This document shows positions 5,532 to 5,590 of a stretch of DNA of 5,590 nt, in pieces. Both the position numbers and the translations under genes were made by a program. Source of the DNA: Flavobacteriaceae bacterium (GTDB lineage Bacteria; Bacteroidota; Bacteroidia; Flavobacteriales; Flavobacteriaceae); NCBI GenBank assembly GCA_002687665.1, contig NZAX01000068.1, positions 1-5,590 of the forward strand, read 5' to 3'. Each line of letters starts with the position of its first letter. Positions within the stretch are counted from its first letter, which is position 1. The notes under the pieces were generated by a model. It ran no database searches. It saw only the letters and a program-made list of their open reading frames with translations, and was not told the DNA's origin.

Positions 5532-5590
5532 ATGAAAAAAATCGAAGCAATCATTAGAAAATCAAAATTTGATGATGTAAAAGAAGCACT
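5532..5590 (+). CDS. P-II family nitrogen regulator, 5' end only
   Basis: Nineteen complete codons are visible, reading MKKIEAIIRKSKFDDVKEA, with the next codon (CT.) cut by the window edge. This is the first beta strand and helix of GlnB/GlnK proteins (family pattern MKKIEAIIRxxKxxxVKEAL). P-II trimers sense 2-oxoglutarate and ATP/ADP and plug the Amt pore when nitrogen is plentiful. Being downstream of amt suggests the GlnK type, but the T-loop and nucleotide-binding residues lie outside the window, so GlnB and GlnK cannot be separated. It is set apart from the porin gene by 200 bases and a hairpin. Confidence 0.9.
   Translation, partial: MKKIEAIIRKSKFDDVKEA

Noticed and set aside
1..5590. 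CRISPR array, insertion sequence, phage or defence genes
   Set aside because: No spaced direct repeats, transposase motifs, terminal inverted repeats or defence-type domains were found. The MazG-like protein resembles the housekeeping pyrophosphohydrolase group, and no toxin-antitoxin partner is adjacent.

Overview
The window looks like a chromosomal segment from a member of Bacteroidota, most likely a marine Flavobacteriia. The DNA is AT-rich, starts are preceded by A/T-rich stretches instead of Shine-Dalgarno sequences, and every recognisable protein matches the flavobacterial form of its family as I remember it. No mobile element, CRISPR array, tRNA or rRNA is visible, and no gene is clearly broken. 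No stretch over 300 bases lacks a gene; the longest gap is about 200 bases.

Left part (1-2194). A truncated mnmD gene (tRNA wobble-uridine methyltransferase) runs leftward off the window edge. It is divergent from ilvE, the branched-chain amino acid aminotransferase. The two share a roughly 160-base, very AT-rich spacer holding a 15-base palindrome and a possible flavobacterial -7 box. ilvE is convergent with a small MazG-like nucleotide pyrophosphohydrolase gene, and the two stop codons overlap inside one TTAA.

Middle part (2195-2837). A 63-residue two-helix membrane protein of unknown function lies 8 bases upstream of crcB, a fluoride channel gene, and probably forms a two-gene operon with it.

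Right part (2838-5590). This is a nitrogen-uptake block: amt (inner-membrane ammonium transporter), then, 32 bases on, a 339-residue outer-membrane beta-barrel porin, then a strong GC hairpin, then the first 19 codons of a P-II regulator (GlnB/GlnK type). Amt and P-II are a classic functional pair. The porin between them suggests a cassette spanning outer membrane, inner membrane and cytoplasmic sensor. The amt leader carries a terminator hairpin that could be replaced by a competing fold, and a perfect 12-base palindrome; both are candidate control sites.

I do not see a clearly undescribed system. The most interesting points are the porin inside the amt/P-II block, the competing hairpins in the amt leader, and the uncharacterised small membrane protein paired with crcB.
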